Origin: Chitinophaga pinensis
GTDB taxonomy: Bacteria > Bacteroidota > Bacteroidia > Bacteroidales > GCA-2748055
Direction: 5' to 3'
Assembly (NCBI GenBank): GCA_945863035.1
Contig: CAMAZH010000011.1
Coordinates: 1 to 49,146, forward strand
DNA length: 49,146 nt
The translations under genes and the position numbers were made by a program. Positions 32,407-41,817 of the stretch are shown one piece after another; within the stretch, counting starts at the first letter, position 1, and each line of letters opens with the position of its first letter. Under the pieces are notes generated by a model. It ran no database searches, was not told the DNA's origin, and saw nothing but the letters and a program-made list of their open reading frames with translations.

Positions 32407-34536
32407 ATGTCTCAAAACAAAACATATAATTATTTCCCGTTGGGAAAGCTATTACGACTCCTTTTTTTCCTGTCCTTGGGTCTTCAGTTTATTGTTGTTT
32501 CGCAAATGTATTTTTACAAAGCGGATTTCCTCAACGACCCGGCAGTACTTCTTGTCAGGATATTTCGGGGGATTATCCTAACATTCCTTGCGGGTCTGAT
32601 TTTATCCTATCCTATTCTGACCCTAATACAGTTCCTGAACCGGAAGATGCCCTGGAAAAAATATATGGTGAAAAGATTTTTCCTTCAGTTTTCTTTTGGG
32701 ATAGCTGCCGGGCTTCTTGTTACTCCGCTAATACTTGTTCCTGCCGGTCTTATCTTCAAAATGGAGTTCGACGTGTTGGTTATCCTGAACAACTCTTATT
32801 ACCTCATAATTCTCTGCATATTTCTTATGACAGTGATGGAAGCAAGGATTTATTTTGAAGAAAGCAGTGTTTCAAAGATAAGGGCAGAGGAAATTCAAAA
32901 GGAACTGCTGCTCGAAGCCTCCAACAAATCTCTGGCTGAAGCCAAAGTGCAAATCGAGGAAGAGAAAAACAGGTATGCACAGTTGTTAATTGAAAAAGAG
33001 AAATTACTAAACCAGAACCTGGAAAAGGAAATCAGAAGAAGAGAAGAGGTATCGAACCATTTAAATGAGAGTCGTGAGCAACTGCACAGCATCATGTCGA
33101 ATCTGGTTGGCGCGGCCTATCGATGCAAATTCGATGACAACTACAGCGTCGAGTATTTTAGCGAAAAGCTCTACTCCATTAGTGGCTATCCGCCTTCCGA
33201 TTTCACAAACAATGCGGTTCGCTCCTTTGCTTCGATAATATATCCGGATGATCTTGAAATTTGCAGGAATAATATTTCCGAAGCCGCAAAAAACAAATCA
33301 GCCTATGAATTCGAATACCGGATTATCCACCTAAACGGTAATATTGTATGGGTTAAGGAAAATGGCAAGTGCATTTTTGACAGTCAGGGGCAAGTGGTTT
33401 ACCTTGATGGAATCATTATCGACATAACCCGAAGCAAGGAGGCCGAAATTGCTGCTACAGAAAGTCAGAAGAATTACAAAGAGTTAATGGACTTTCTGCC
33501 GCAACCCATTTTCGAGTTGGATTTGGAAGGGAGAATAGTATTTACCAATAAAGCCGGGGATGATTTCTTTGGCATCCTCCCAGAGGATCCCAAAAAGCAT
33601 GTTTCCGCACTCGATTTTTTTGTGACAGAGGATATTCCGAAAATTATCGAGAACTTTAAAAAGTCGGCCCAGGGCATAAAGACCGAAGCTTCTGAGTTTA
33701 CAGCCATTAAAAAAGATGGATCGCATTGCCCGGTAATGGTTTTCGGAACCCCCATAATCCGCAACGACAAAATAGTAGGGCGCAGAGGAATCATCATCGA
33801 CATATCCGAGCGGAAGAAGTATGAGATCGGGTTGATCAATGCTAAAAACGAACTCGAACAAATAAACAGCACCCTCGAACAAAGCGTTGCCGAGCGAACC
33901 AGACAATTAACCCATGCAAATACGCAACTTCTTAAAGTACAGAAAGAAAATCTGCAGTCGCAGTTTGAAGTGCTTAAACAACAGGTCAACCCTCACTTCC
34001 TGTTCAACAGCTTAAATGTACTCACTTCACTCATAAAAATCGATCCTGATCTGGCCGAATCCTTTACCGAAAGGCTTTCGAAGGTTTACCGGTATGTGCT
34101 CGAAAACAAAGAAAAAGATGTGGTTTCGCTCAGTACCGAACTGGAATTTCTGAATGCCTACCTTTTCCTTCTGGAGATACGGTTTATGAAGAAAATCATT
34201 ATTGAAATCAATATAGATAAACTGTATTATGATTTTCAAATACTGCCGATTGCCATACAACTGGTAATCGAAAATGCCATCAAGCATAATACTTTTTCAA
34301 AACTCAATCCCTTGAAAATCGAAATATTTGTCGATGAACAACAAAAGCTTAACATTGTAAACAACCTGAATATCCGGGAAACAAAATTTGCATCAACCGG
34401 CGTTGGACTCGAGAATATTAGCAGGAGGTACGCACTCGTGTCAGACCAAAACCCCGAATTCATTAAAACCAACGAGCATTTTATTGCCCGTTTGCCTCTG
34501 CTGAGATCGGAAAAATTTGAAACCGAAAAAAAATAA
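32407..34536 (+). CDS. LytS-type sensor histidine kinase with PAS domains
   Basis: This 709-residue protein has four hydrophobic segments in the first 145 residues, then a long coiled coil (about 155-230). A PAS_3-type domain follows (about 235-345, AYEFEYRIIHLNGNIVWVKENGK), then a second PAS with its PAC segment (about 355-475), and a His_kinase/HATPase module. The LytS-type phosphoacceptor region is QVNPHFLFNSLN, the N-box is IENAIKHN and the G-box is STGVGLENISRRY. It should autophosphorylate in response to a membrane or cytosolic signal and act on the LytTR regulator encoded 5 bases downstream. Confidence 0.92.
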   Translation: MSQNKTYNYFPLGKLLRLLFFLSLGLQFIVVSQMYFYKADFLNDPAVLLVRIFRGIILTFLAGLILSYPILTLIQFLNRKMPWKKYMVKRFFLQFSFGIAAGLLVTPLILVPAGLIFKMEFDVLVILNNSYYLIILCIFLMTVMEARIYFEESSVSKIRAEEIQKELLLEASNKSLAEAKVQIEEEKNRYAQLLIEKEKLLNQNLEKEIRRREEVSNHLNESREQLHSIMSNLVGAAYRCKFDDNYSVEYFSEKLYSISGYPPSDFTNNAVRSFASIIYPDDLEICRNNISEAAKNKSAYEFEYRIIHLNGNIVWVKENGKCIFDSQGQVVYLDGIIIDITRSKEAEIAATESQKNYKELMDFLPQPIFELDLEGRIVFTNKAGDDFFGILPEDPKKHVSALDFFVTEDIPKIIENFKKSAQGIKTEASEFTAIKKDGSHCPVMVFGTPIIRNDKIVGRRGIIIDISERKKYEIGLINAKNELEQINSTLEQSVAERTRQLTHANTQLLKVQKENLQSQFEVLKQQVNPHFLFNSLNVLTSLIKIDPDLAESFTERLSKVYRYVLENKEKDVVSLSTELEFLNAYLFLLEIRFMKKIIIEINIDKLYYDFQILPIAIQLVIENAIKHNTFSKLNPLKIEIFVDEQQKLNIVNNLNIRETKFASTGVGLENISRRYALVSDQNPEFIKTNEHFIARLPLLRSEKFETEKK

Positions 34537-34541
34537 ACTTT

Positions 34542-35306
34542 ATGAATGTTGTAATAATAGAAGACGAGGCATTTGCTGCTTTGCGTTTAAAAAAAATGAT
34601 CCGGGACTTCGATCCCGAGATAAAGATTCTTGCCGAACTTGAATCCGTTGCCGAGTCGGTGAAATGGTTTAAATCCAATCCTGACCCCGATCTTATTTTT
34701 CTTGACATCCACCTTGAGGATGATTTGAGCTTTGCCATTTTTGAGCAGGTCACAATTGCCAGCCCGGTGATTTTCACAACGGCTTTTGATGAATATGCCA
34801 TCAAAGCCTTTAAACTTAAAAGCATTGATTACCTCCTCAAACCGATCGTTCACGAAGAACTTGCTGCTGCATTAAAAAAATATGCCGACTACAGCGGGCT
34901 ACAGCGCAATACAACCGACCTGCAATCCTTGTACAGCCTTATAACCAGCAAAGAAAAAAAATACCAGGAGCGATTAACGGTTTCAGTAGGCAGCAAAATA
35001 AAGATGGTGGAAGTATCTGAAATCGCATACTTTTATGTTATGGACAAAGGCGTTTACCTTCGCACATTTCAGGGGAATTCCTATTCGGTTGACTTTACAC
35101 TCGACAAACTCGAGGAGATATTCGATCCGAAAGTATTTTTCCGTATTAACCGAAAATATGTGATTAACATCCAATCCATTGCAAGCATGATAGCCTACTC
35201 CAGATCGCGGGTTAAGCTCGAGCTTAAACCTAAAACCGAGGATGACATGGATACCATTGTAAGCATAGACCGGTCTGCGGCGTTTAAAAAATGGCTAAAT
35301 ACTTAA
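34542..35306 (+). CDS. LytTR-family response regulator
   Basis: This 254-residue protein has an N-terminal receiver with acidic pocket E7-D8, phosphoacceptor D55 (FLDIHLED) and the KP signature in YLLKPIV. A C-terminal LytTR DNA-binding domain (about 150-254) includes VSEIAYFYVMDKGVYLRT and FFRINRKYVINI. It is the evident partner of the LytS-type kinase 5 bases upstream. The likely targets include the two membrane and LRR genes that follow in the operon, but I find no obvious direct-repeat LytTR site in the upstream region. Confidence 0.93.
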   Translation: MNVVIIEDEAFAALRLKKMIRDFDPEIKILAELESVAESVKWFKSNPDPDLIFLDIHLEDDLSFAIFEQVTIASPVIFTTAFDEYAIKAFKLKSIDYLLKPIVHEELAAALKKYADYSGLQRNTTDLQSLYSLITSKEKKYQERLTVSVGSKIKMVEVSEIAYFYVMDKGVYLRTFQGNSYSVDFTLDKLEEIFDPKVFFRINRKYVINIQSIASMIAYSRSRVKLELKPKTEDDMDTIVSIDRSAAFKKWLNT

Positions 35307-35309
35307 TTT

Positions 35310-36026
35310 ATGAGTCTGACCCTAAAACCCTTATCAAAAAACACCCCCTGTCTTTTGTTGGGTAGCCGATTGCTTTTGTTTTTGTTCTTCCAGTCAATGA
35401 TTGCTTTGGCTGCAAATTCCTGGGAAATATCTGAGAAGTACTGGTTGCTTACTGCTACATTAACAAACATCATAAGCATACTAATTTTGTATTTTACTTA
35501 CAGAAGCAGGAGCGACAATTATTTCAGGATCTTCCGCTTTAGAAGGATTAGCCTCAGGAAGGATATCCTGATATTTGCCGTTCTTATGCTTCTGGCAGGT
35601 CCTCTTGCCTTTTTGCCCAACTACTTCCTCAGCACTTGGCTGTGGGAAGACCCTGATATTCCTTTCATGATGATGTTTAGGCCAATTGAATCCTGGCTTG
35701 TATCTTTTTTAATACTTGCATTTCCTGTTACCATTGTGTTCGCAGAGTTGGCGACCTATTTTGCATTCATTATGCCGGAGCTAATTAAGCAACTAAAATC
35801 AAAATGGATTGCGGTAATGCTTCCTGTGCTCTTTCTCTCCCTACAGCATTGCACTTTGCCGTTTATTCCTGATGTGAAATTTATTTTGTACAGAGGGCTG
35901 GTTTTTCTTCCATTTGCTCTTTTTATAGGGATCAGCATTTATAAACGACCAACGCTTTTCCCCTTCTTCGCAATAATTCATGGCCTGATGGATGCTGGGA
36001 CCGCTTTAATGTTTTTTCATAAATGA
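35310..36026 (+). CDS. CPBP-like (Abi) membrane protein with degenerate catalytic motifs
   Basis: This 238-residue protein has about six to seven transmembrane helices. The layout fits the CPBP/Rce1 intramembrane protease family, but the motifs are altered. The usual EExxxR is FAELATYF (one Glu, no Arg), the second motif is LSLQH, and the third is IIHGLMDA with Asp where Asn is expected. It may be inactive or have changed specificity. It begins 3 bases after the regulator and overlaps the next gene by 4 bases (ATGA), so the three are cotranscribed. The family assignment is moderate. Confidence 0.65.
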   Translation: MSLTLKPLSKNTPCLLLGSRLLLFLFFQSMIALAANSWEISEKYWLLTATLTNIISILILYFTYRSRSDNYFRIFRFRRISLRKDILIFAVLMLLAGPLAFLPNYFLSTWLWEDPDIPFMMMFRPIESWLVSFLILAFPVTIVFAELATYFAFIMPELIKQLKSKWIAVMLPVLFLSLQHCTLPFIPDVKFILYRGLVFLPFALFIGISIYKRPTLFPFFAIIHGLMDAGTALMFFHK

Positions 36027-36916
36027 ATAAATATCCAAAAATGACGATAAAACTTCTGGAACAAAAACTTCTGGATGCTTACACTCCGGGCAATTTAAAC
36101 CATATCGCCCTCACCCTGATCAACCTTTACAAAAATCAGCAATATTCGATTTTACGAAAGATAGCTGACAAAATTGGCGATAGCGTAAGCATTGAAATAG
36201 CCGAAAACGGAAAAGGCTTTTCAAAGTTCCTGATGCTCTACCATCCCGACAGGGCAGTATTGCATATCAATGAGATTAACAGGTTGGCAGCAAATGATAA
36301 TCTCGAGGGATTAATGAAACTCTCCCATATTTTGCTGTTGAATGACATTGAGGAGTTTGCCGATTCACTCGACAGCTATGAGGATATTGATTACTCGCCG
36401 GTTTATGAGTGGGATCTGAATGCCGATGGATTCAGTATCATCCGCGATGACAAGGAACCTGAAAGATTCAAAACCAGCCCAAATGCCTGCAATTTTTATG
36501 ATGCCATAAAATACAGGGTATTCGGTGACACCGATACCGAGTTCCCCTCCTACTACCTAGAAGACCTTGACGAGTTTGAACTGTCCTCATCCGACATCAA
36601 TGATCTGGAGGGGGCAGCTTATTGCATTCACGCCGTTACAATGGATCTTTCCGATAACATGATTTCCGACCTTTCGCCGCTCTTCGGCCTTTCACTTCTC
36701 GAGGAGCTTAACCTTTCGGATAACCAGATCGCTGACCTGGACAGTTTAAGCAACCTGAAAAACCTGAAAAGCTTAAATCTGGCCAACAATGCAATTGAGG
36801 ATATCTCTCCCCTGTTCGATCTGACAAATCTCGAATATGTTGATCTTTCAGGAAATAATATCAGCGAGGAGCAGATCATTGAATTAACCGAATCAGGTGT
36901 TACTGTGGATGTTTGA
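36023..36916 (+). CDS. Leucine-rich-repeat protein
   Basis: This 297-residue protein has no signal peptide, so it is probably cytosolic. Residues 1-200 form an acidic helical region that I do not recognise. Residues of about 205-297 hold four internalin-type 22-residue LRRs (LEELNLSDNQIADLDSLSNL, LKSLNLANNAIEDISPLFDL). It overlaps the membrane-protein gene by 4 bases at ATGA. As the last member of a kinase-regulator operon it may be an adaptor, but no partner is visible. Confidence 0.82.
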   Translation: MNKYPKMTIKLLEQKLLDAYTPGNLNHIALTLINLYKNQQYSILRKIADKIGDSVSIEIAENGKGFSKFLMLYHPDRAVLHINEINRLAANDNLEGLMKLSHILLLNDIEEFADSLDSYEDIDYSPVYEWDLNADGFSIIRDDKEPERFKTSPNACNFYDAIKYRVFGDTDTEFPSYYLEDLDEFELSSSDINDLEGAAYCIHAVTMDLSDNMISDLSPLFGLSLLEELNLSDNQIADLDSLSNLKNLKSLNLANNAIEDISPLFDLTNLEYVDLSGNNISEEQIIELTESGVTVDV

Positions 36917-37061
36917 TTTATTAAAAACATTAAATCTGTCTACTTGATAGAGGTAAACAGAACTATTCCCACCAAAAAGCCTTCAACCCCTTTCCCTGCA
37001 CTTTCAAACACTGGAAATCTACCCTCATCCCCTTTTAATTTAACCCGAGCTTAAGAGGCTT

Positions 37062-37069
37062 TAGTTTTG
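37062..37069 (+). promoter_or_regulatory. Promoter -7 box for the outer-membrane barrel gene
   Basis: TAGTTTTG, an exact TAnnTTTG box, lies 24 bases before the ATG at 37094. Confidence 0.55.
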
Positions 37070-37093
37070 TAGCCATAAACTAAATCCAACGTA

Positions 37094-39502
37094 ATGAAAG
37101 CAACTATTTTGAAGTGTTTTTGGCTAGCGATTTTCGCACTTTTTCTGGCAAATAGCCAAGCCCAAACCGGTGAAGTAAGGGGTCGGGTTATCGATTCCAA
37201 AAACCAGCCAGTCGGTTATGCAACCGCTGCAATTCTTAATCCTATAAGTAAAGAAGTTATTTCAGGAACAATTTGTGACGAAAACGGCAAGTTCCTTATC
37301 AACAAGGTGAAATACGGGGAATATATTCTTTCGGTCAGAATGCTTGGATTCCTCACAGAAGATACACAACGGCTTATCATTGACTCCGGGAACCAAAGCA
37401 TTGAAAAAACAGTTATGTTGCAGGAATCCAACCAGGAACTTGACGAGGTGGTTATTGCAGCCAAATTTGATTTTATTGAGCAGAAAGTCGACAAAATCGT
37501 CATTAACCCGAATGCTTCTGCCACCTCTGCTTCGGAAAGCATTTTCGATATCCTCAAAAAAGTTCCCGGCGTTTCGATCGACAATAACGACAATATCTCC
37601 CTGAAAGGTATGCCGGGAATCACGATATTGGTTGACGACAAACCCACATATCTTGCATCAGCCGAGTTGGCTGTTTTATTGAAAGGGATGCTTGGCAAAA
37701 ATGTAAAAAACATTGAAATAATTGAGAATCCATCGGCTCGTTATGACGCCGAGGGGAACTCCGGTATTATAAACATCAGAACCGTTCACACCAAAGCACC
37801 CGGCTTTAACGGGAGTATTAACTCCGGAGTAACCTTTACCCGCACGGTTGGAGGAAACGCAGGTGGAGACCTGAATATGAATTTCGGGGATCTGAACCTC
37901 TACGGTAACTATTCCTTCTACGATTGGAAAGGCTGGCATTCAATGAACGCCAGAAGACGATTTCTGAACGAAAGCATGTACGGAGCACTGCAGAATACCT
38001 TTAGCGAAAGCAACAGCGATGGCAATGCCCAAAATTATAAAGTGGGAGCCGATTATTTTATCAGTAAAAATCATGTTGTAAGTATTATGCTCAGGGGCAA
38101 TTCAGGGTATAACACCAGTCGCGACAATGGCCGGACTTCTTTTTCCGACCGATTTGGAAGCATCGACTCTACCCTTACGAATCGTGCAGACAGGGATAAC
38201 CATTGGAACAAACAAACCTACAATGTAAACTACAAATGGGATATGGATTCTTCAGGCAGCTCGCTTACAGCAGATTTTGATTATGCCCGTTTCTTTTTTG
38301 ATTCGGAAAGCAGTCAGGGAAGCAACTATTTTGATGCCTCCGGAAACGATTTGAACAGAAACATGAATCTGCTCAGCACTCAGGGGGGTGACATCGATAT
38401 TTGGTCGGCAAAACTCGATTATGTCCATCCCATAAATTCAACAATCTTTTTCGAAACCGGACTTAAAAGCAGTATTGTGAGTACCGACAACCGGGCTTCA
38501 ATGACTGGTTATTTTTCCCAAAACGATAAGTTCATCTTTGAAGAAAACATACAGGCAGCCTATGTTAGCGGAAGAGCGCAGCATGATAACACCACCCTTC
38601 AGCTCGGACTAAGGCTTGAAAACACCATTTCAACCGGAACCTCAGTTTCCATCGACCAGATAGATAAAAACAACTATCTCAGTTTATTTCCATCCTTGTT
38701 TATTCAACAGACCCTTAACTCCGACCAATCGATTGGCTTAAAATACAGCTATCGTATCGGCCGGCCGAACTATCATGCACTTAATCCCTTTATTTGGATC
38801 ATCGACCCCTATACCTATAACCTCGGAAACCCACTGCTAAATCCGCAGTTTACACATGCGCTGTCGGTAAATCATAATTTCAAGAGCATGATTATGTCAG
38901 GTTTGAGTTACAATTACACCAAAGATCTGTTTACCGAAGTACTTCATCAGAACGACGAAAACAATTCCATTTACCAGACCACAGAGAATTTCGGAAATTC
39001 CATCGACTTGAATTTATCCGAAACAGTTCAACTTCAGCCAACCGCCTATTGGAGAGTAAACGCCACGTTAATAGGGATGTTTAAAAGGCTTAACTCCTCG
39101 CTTACCTCGGGAACAAGGTTTCAACGCTGGAGTTACATGGGAAACATAAATAACAGCTTTACTTTACCTTACAAAATTGAGCTGGAGCTTAATGCAACCG
39201 GTTTTTCAGAACAGCTGTTAGGTAACTTTACCATTAAACCCCGGTACAATATTGACCTCGGTATTCAAAGAAGGGTCTTAAAAGATAAAGGCGTTATTAA
39301 AGCCTCATTTAGCGATATTTTCAACACGGGATCCGCCGGTGGTTACACACGCTACGAAAATGTGGATATCGACGCAGACAACCATTCCGAAACCCGGCGG
39401 GTGAACGTCTCCTTCACATACAATTTTGGAAAGAACCAGTTCAAAACACGCTCCAACCGTTCCACATCCTCTAGTGAGGAAGAGAGCCGGAGTGCCAAAT
39501 AG
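37094..39502 (+). CDS. Outer-membrane beta-barrel protein, TonB-receptor-like (PF14905-type)
   Basis: This is an 802-residue protein. After the signal peptide (ANSQAQ) comes a carboxypeptidase-regulatory-like domain (about 25-110, GEVRGRVIDSKNQPVGYATA), then a plug-like domain (about 120-225, SIFDILKKVPGVSIDNNDNI and NPSARYDAEGNSGIINI), then a barrel of about 570 residues. It ends in a Ser/Arg-rich tail after FTYNFGKNQ. Such proteins are TonB-dependent-like transporters without a SusD partner. The ligand is unknown. It is monocistronic, with a promoter and a terminator hairpin. Confidence 0.9.
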   Translation: MKATILKCFWLAIFALFLANSQAQTGEVRGRVIDSKNQPVGYATAAILNPISKEVISGTICDENGKFLINKVKYGEYILSVRMLGFLTEDTQRLIIDSGNQSIEKTVMLQESNQELDEVVIAAKFDFIEQKVDKIVINPNASATSASESIFDILKKVPGVSIDNNDNISLKGMPGITILVDDKPTYLASAELAVLLKGMLGKNVKNIEIIENPSARYDAEGNSGIINIRTVHTKAPGFNGSINSGVTFTRTVGGNAGGDLNMNFGDLNLYGNYSFYDWKGWHSMNARRRFLNESMYGALQNTFSESNSDGNAQNYKVGADYFISKNHVVSIMLRGNSGYNTSRDNGRTSFSDRFGSIDSTLTNRADRDNHWNKQTYNVNYKWDMDSSGSSLTADFDYARFFFDSESSQGSNYFDASGNDLNRNMNLLSTQGGDIDIWSAKLDYVHPINSTIFFETGLKSSIVSTDNRASMTGYFSQNDKFIFEENIQAAYVSGRAQHDNTTLQLGLRLENTISTGTSVSIDQIDKNNYLSLFPSLFIQQTLNSDQSIGLKYSYRIGRPNYHALNPFIWIIDPYTYNLGNPLLNPQFTHALSVNHNFKSMIMSGLSYNYTKDLFTEVLHQNDENNSIYQTTENFGNSIDLNLSETVQLQPTAYWRVNATLIGMFKRLNSSLTSGTRFQRWSYMGNINNSFTLPYKIELELNATGFSEQLLGNFTIKPRYNIDLGIQRRVLKDKGVIKASFSDIFNTGSAGGYTRYENVDIDADNHSETRRVNVSFTYNFGKNQFKTRSNRSTSSSEEESRSAK

Positions 39503-39520
39503 AGGAATACTGACCAAACA

Positions 39521-39552
39521 AAAGATGCTAACCATTCAATTAGGGTTAGCAT
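39521..39552. terminator. Bidirectional terminator hairpin
   Basis: Perfect 11-bp stem AGATGCTAACC (39521-39531) / GGTTAGCATCT (39542-39552) with a 10-base loop, lying between two convergent genes. The T-tracts are poor on both strands. Confidence 0.65.
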
Positions 39553-39564
39553 CTCCAAATTAGC

Positions 39565-40257
39565 CTATAAAAAGTCCTTCAGCTCGATCAGCGACTCTAT
39601 GGTATAGGTTGGTTTCGAAGGGGTCATAAGTCCATCGGGATTGAAAAACACCTGATCTATCCCACAAGCCTTGGCTCCGAGGATATCAACCTCAATATCA
39701 TCCCCGATCATCAGGCATTCCTCTTTGCGACCGTTAACCGACGACATGGCCCACTGGAAAATTTTGGGGTTGGGCTTATTGTAACCTATGGTTTCTGAGG
39801 TGAAAACCGTATGGAAGTATTTCAGCAAATCACAGTTCTTCATTTTGCTGAATTGGGTCTCACGAAAGCCGTTTGTAAGGATGTACAAAGGATATTTTTT
39901 CTGTAGGTAGGCCAGAATCTCGTGCGTGTAAGGAAACAGGATTGTTTTCTCCGTGCTCAGGTGAAGGTAATCTTCGCCAATTGCTTTCCCAAGTTCTGGA
40001 TCAACAACATTCACATCCTGCAGCGTAAGGTCAAAACGCAATGAACGAAGTAATTCCTTTTTAATACTTCCCTCCCGATAACGGTTCCAAAGAACTTCGT
40101 TGTGCTTATGGTAGGAATGTATAAAGGGTTCGGGGGATTCAAAATAACGATCCAGGTTGTGAATCCGGAATGTGTCGATAAGTGCTGCACGAGAGTTTGA
40201 ATCAAAGTCCCAGAGTGTCCGGTCGAGATCGAAAAATATATGCTTGTAGGCTGCCAA
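39565..40257 (-). CDS. YjjG-family noncanonical pyrimidine nucleotidase (HAD superfamily)
   Basis: This is a HAD hydrolase with motif I FFDLDRTLWDF, motif II ILTNGF, the motif III lysine in KPNPKIF, and motif IV MIGDDIEVDILGAKACGI. It belongs to the YjjG group, which dephosphorylates modified pyrimidine nucleotides as a clean-up enzyme. The longest frame starts at TTG 40272, but that codon lies inside the -7 box TATCTTTG (40277-40270, minus strand). The transcript should begin downstream, so TTG 40257 (giving 230 residues, LAAYKHIFFD) is more likely. The leader would then be very short. Confidence 0.88.
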   Translation of the reverse strand: MAAYKHIFFDLDRTLWDFDSNSRAALIDTFRIHNLDRYFESPEPFIHSYHKHNEVLWNRYREGSIKKELLRSLRFDLTLQDVNVVDPELGKAIGEDYLHLSTEKTILFPYTHEILAYLQKKYPLYILTNGFRETQFSKMKNCDLLKYFHTVFTSETIGYNKPNPKIFQWAMSSVNGRKEECLMIGDDIEVDILGAKACGIDQVFFNPDGLMTPSKPTYTIESLIELKDFL

Positions 40258-40269
40258 TTGTTTTTCTTG

Positions 40270-40277
40270 CAAAGATA
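40270..40277 (-). promoter_or_regulatory. Promoter -7 box overlapping the nominal start of the YjjG-family gene
   Basis: The minus strand reads TATCTTTG, an exact TAnnTTTG box. Its position excludes translation starts upstream of about 40265. Confidence 0.55.
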
Positions 40278-40357
40278 CATTGTTAGCTGAAAAAACACGG
40301 TCACACCTGATTTTTTCAGAATTAAACCCGCCAAGCCCTCTACTAAATTAATTCTGC

Positions 40358-40480
40358 TTTGACAGATTGGGATTTACCCCCATCCCCCCTACTGTTCTAT
40401 GTAAGAGCTTCGCGACAGCAAAGAAGGGAACAGGCAGAAAAATCATCCTTTTCTCTTTCGGATTTTAGTGTAAAAACCGC
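40358..40480. repeat. Dispersed noncoding repeat, copy B
   Basis: It starts TTTGACAGATTGG (40358-40370) and later shows GGGAACAGGCAGAAAAATCA (40426-40445), then TCCTTTTCTCTTTCGGATTT and GTGTAAAAACC. The same blocks in the same order occur at 26620-26735. The strong hairpin of copy A is not kept. Confidence 0.6.
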
Positions 40481-40541
40481 TTGATTTTTCTAAATTGTTA
40501 AAGTTGAATTAAATAGTAAATTCTTTATCCTAAGAAATTCC

Positions 40542-40549
40542 TACCTTTG
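40542..40549 (+). promoter_or_regulatory. Promoter -7 box for the DEAD-box helicase gene
   Basis: TACCTTTG, an exact TAnnTTTG box, lies 92 bases before the TTG start at 40642. Confidence 0.55.
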
Positions 40550-40641
40550 CGCACAGTTATTATCCCCCGAAAACAAAAAGAAGGGATTAGTATCTGCAAT
40601 TTTTCAAAAAAAACACACAGTTATTTTTTAAGTCACAACTA

Positions 40642-41793
40642 TTGAATAATCAAACAACAGAAAAAGTGTCAGAATTCGGACAATTTAATTTCAGAGACGA
40701 AGTATTCCAGGGAATAGATGCCATGGGCTATGATAAGCCTACTCCCATTCAGATTCAGGCAATACCCGCTATAATGGAAGGCAAGGATGTTTTGGGTTGT
40801 GCCCAGACTGGCACCGGTAAAACCGCGGCATTCCTGCTGCCAATCCTTAACCGCTTATGCGACAAGAACGTCGACGGGAGCAAGATACATGCAGTGATTA
40901 TTGTTCCAACACGTGAGCTTGCGCTGCAGATCGACCAGCAGCTTGAAGGCTTTGGCTATTTCATGGATCTCAGTTTTATCTCGGTTTACGGGGGAGGTGA
41001 CTCTTCCACCTGGGAACAGCAAAAAACCGCTCTGGTGATGGGCGCGGAGATCGTAATAGCAACTCCCGGCCGGCTCCTCTCCCACCTTGCTTTGGGATAT
41101 GTGGACTTTTCACATCTTGAGTACCTTATTCTCGATGAGGCCGACCGTATGCTCGACATGGGCTTTCATGAAGACATTATGACAATCGTCAAGCTGTTAC
41201 CAAAGAAGAGGCAGACCCTCCTCTTCTCAGCTACCATGCCTCCGCGCATGCGTACCCTGGCTAAAACAATATTGAACCAACCCATTCAGATCGATATCGC
41301 TGCATCAAAACCTGCAGAAGGCGCTATTCAGGGTGTTTATATGCTTGAGGAACAGGAGAAACTCAACAAGATCGTAGAACTATTCTCCAAAGACGATGTC
41401 TCGGGAGCCATAATTTTTGCCTCCTCAAAAATTCGGGTCAAAGAAATCAACACGGCACTGAAAAAACTAAAACTCAATGTGGCGGCTATCCATTCCGATC
41501 TCGACCAGAAAGAAAGAGAGACCGTGATGCGCGACTTTAAGAACCGCAAACTCCAGATTCTTGTTGCCACCGATATTATCTCCCGCGGAATTGATGTGGA
41601 AGGCCTCGACCTCATCATCAACTACGATGTGCCAAGAGATCCCGAAGATTACATCCATCGTATTGGAAGAACTGCCCGTGCCGAAAAATCGGGTGTGGCA
41701 TTGACGTTTGTAAACAGAAAAGATGCTCCAAACCTGAAAAAGATCGAGAGGTTCCTGGGAAATCCTATTTTCAAGATTCCTTCAACCAGTTAA
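40642..41793 (+). CDS. DEAD-box RNA helicase (RhlE-like)
   Basis: This 383-residue helicase core shows the Q motif (YDKPTPIQIQAIPA), motif I AQTGTGKTAA, motif Ia PTRELALQ, DEAD-type motif II as DEADRML, motif III SATMP, and motif VI HRIGRTAR. It stops soon after motif VI, with only a short tail, so it lacks the basic C-terminal extension of many RhlE proteins. Translation appears to start at TTG 40642, with an in-frame GTG at 40666 as alternative; there is no ATG upstream after the promoter. It unwinds RNA in ribosome assembly or decay. Confidence 0.94.
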   Translation: MNNQTTEKVSEFGQFNFRDEVFQGIDAMGYDKPTPIQIQAIPAIMEGKDVLGCAQTGTGKTAAFLLPILNRLCDKNVDGSKIHAVIIVPTRELALQIDQQLEGFGYFMDLSFISVYGGGDSSTWEQQKTALVMGAEIVIATPGRLLSHLALGYVDFSHLEYLILDEADRMLDMGFHEDIMTIVKLLPKKRQTLLFSATMPPRMRTLAKTILNQPIQIDIAASKPAEGAIQGVYMLEEQEKLNKIVELFSKDDVSGAIIFASSKIRVKEINTALKKLKLNVAAIHSDLDQKERETVMRDFKNRKLQILVATDIISRGIDVEGLDLIINYDVPRDPEDYIHRIGRTARAEKSGVALTFVNRKDAPNLKKIERFLGNPIFKIPSTS

Positions 41794-41817
41794 GTAAGTA
41801 TAAACAAAATTTACCCA

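Larger units (their letters stand above)
40273..40641. other. 369-base intergenic region with a dispersed repeat and helicase leader
   Basis: The left part is the promoter of the YjjG-family gene. The middle is repeat copy B (40358-40480). The right part has a -7 box TACCTTTG (40542-40549), followed by a leader of about 85 bases rich in A and T, ending in the helicase start. Long leaders are common on cold-regulated helicase genes, but I see no defined structure here. Confidence 0.5.
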
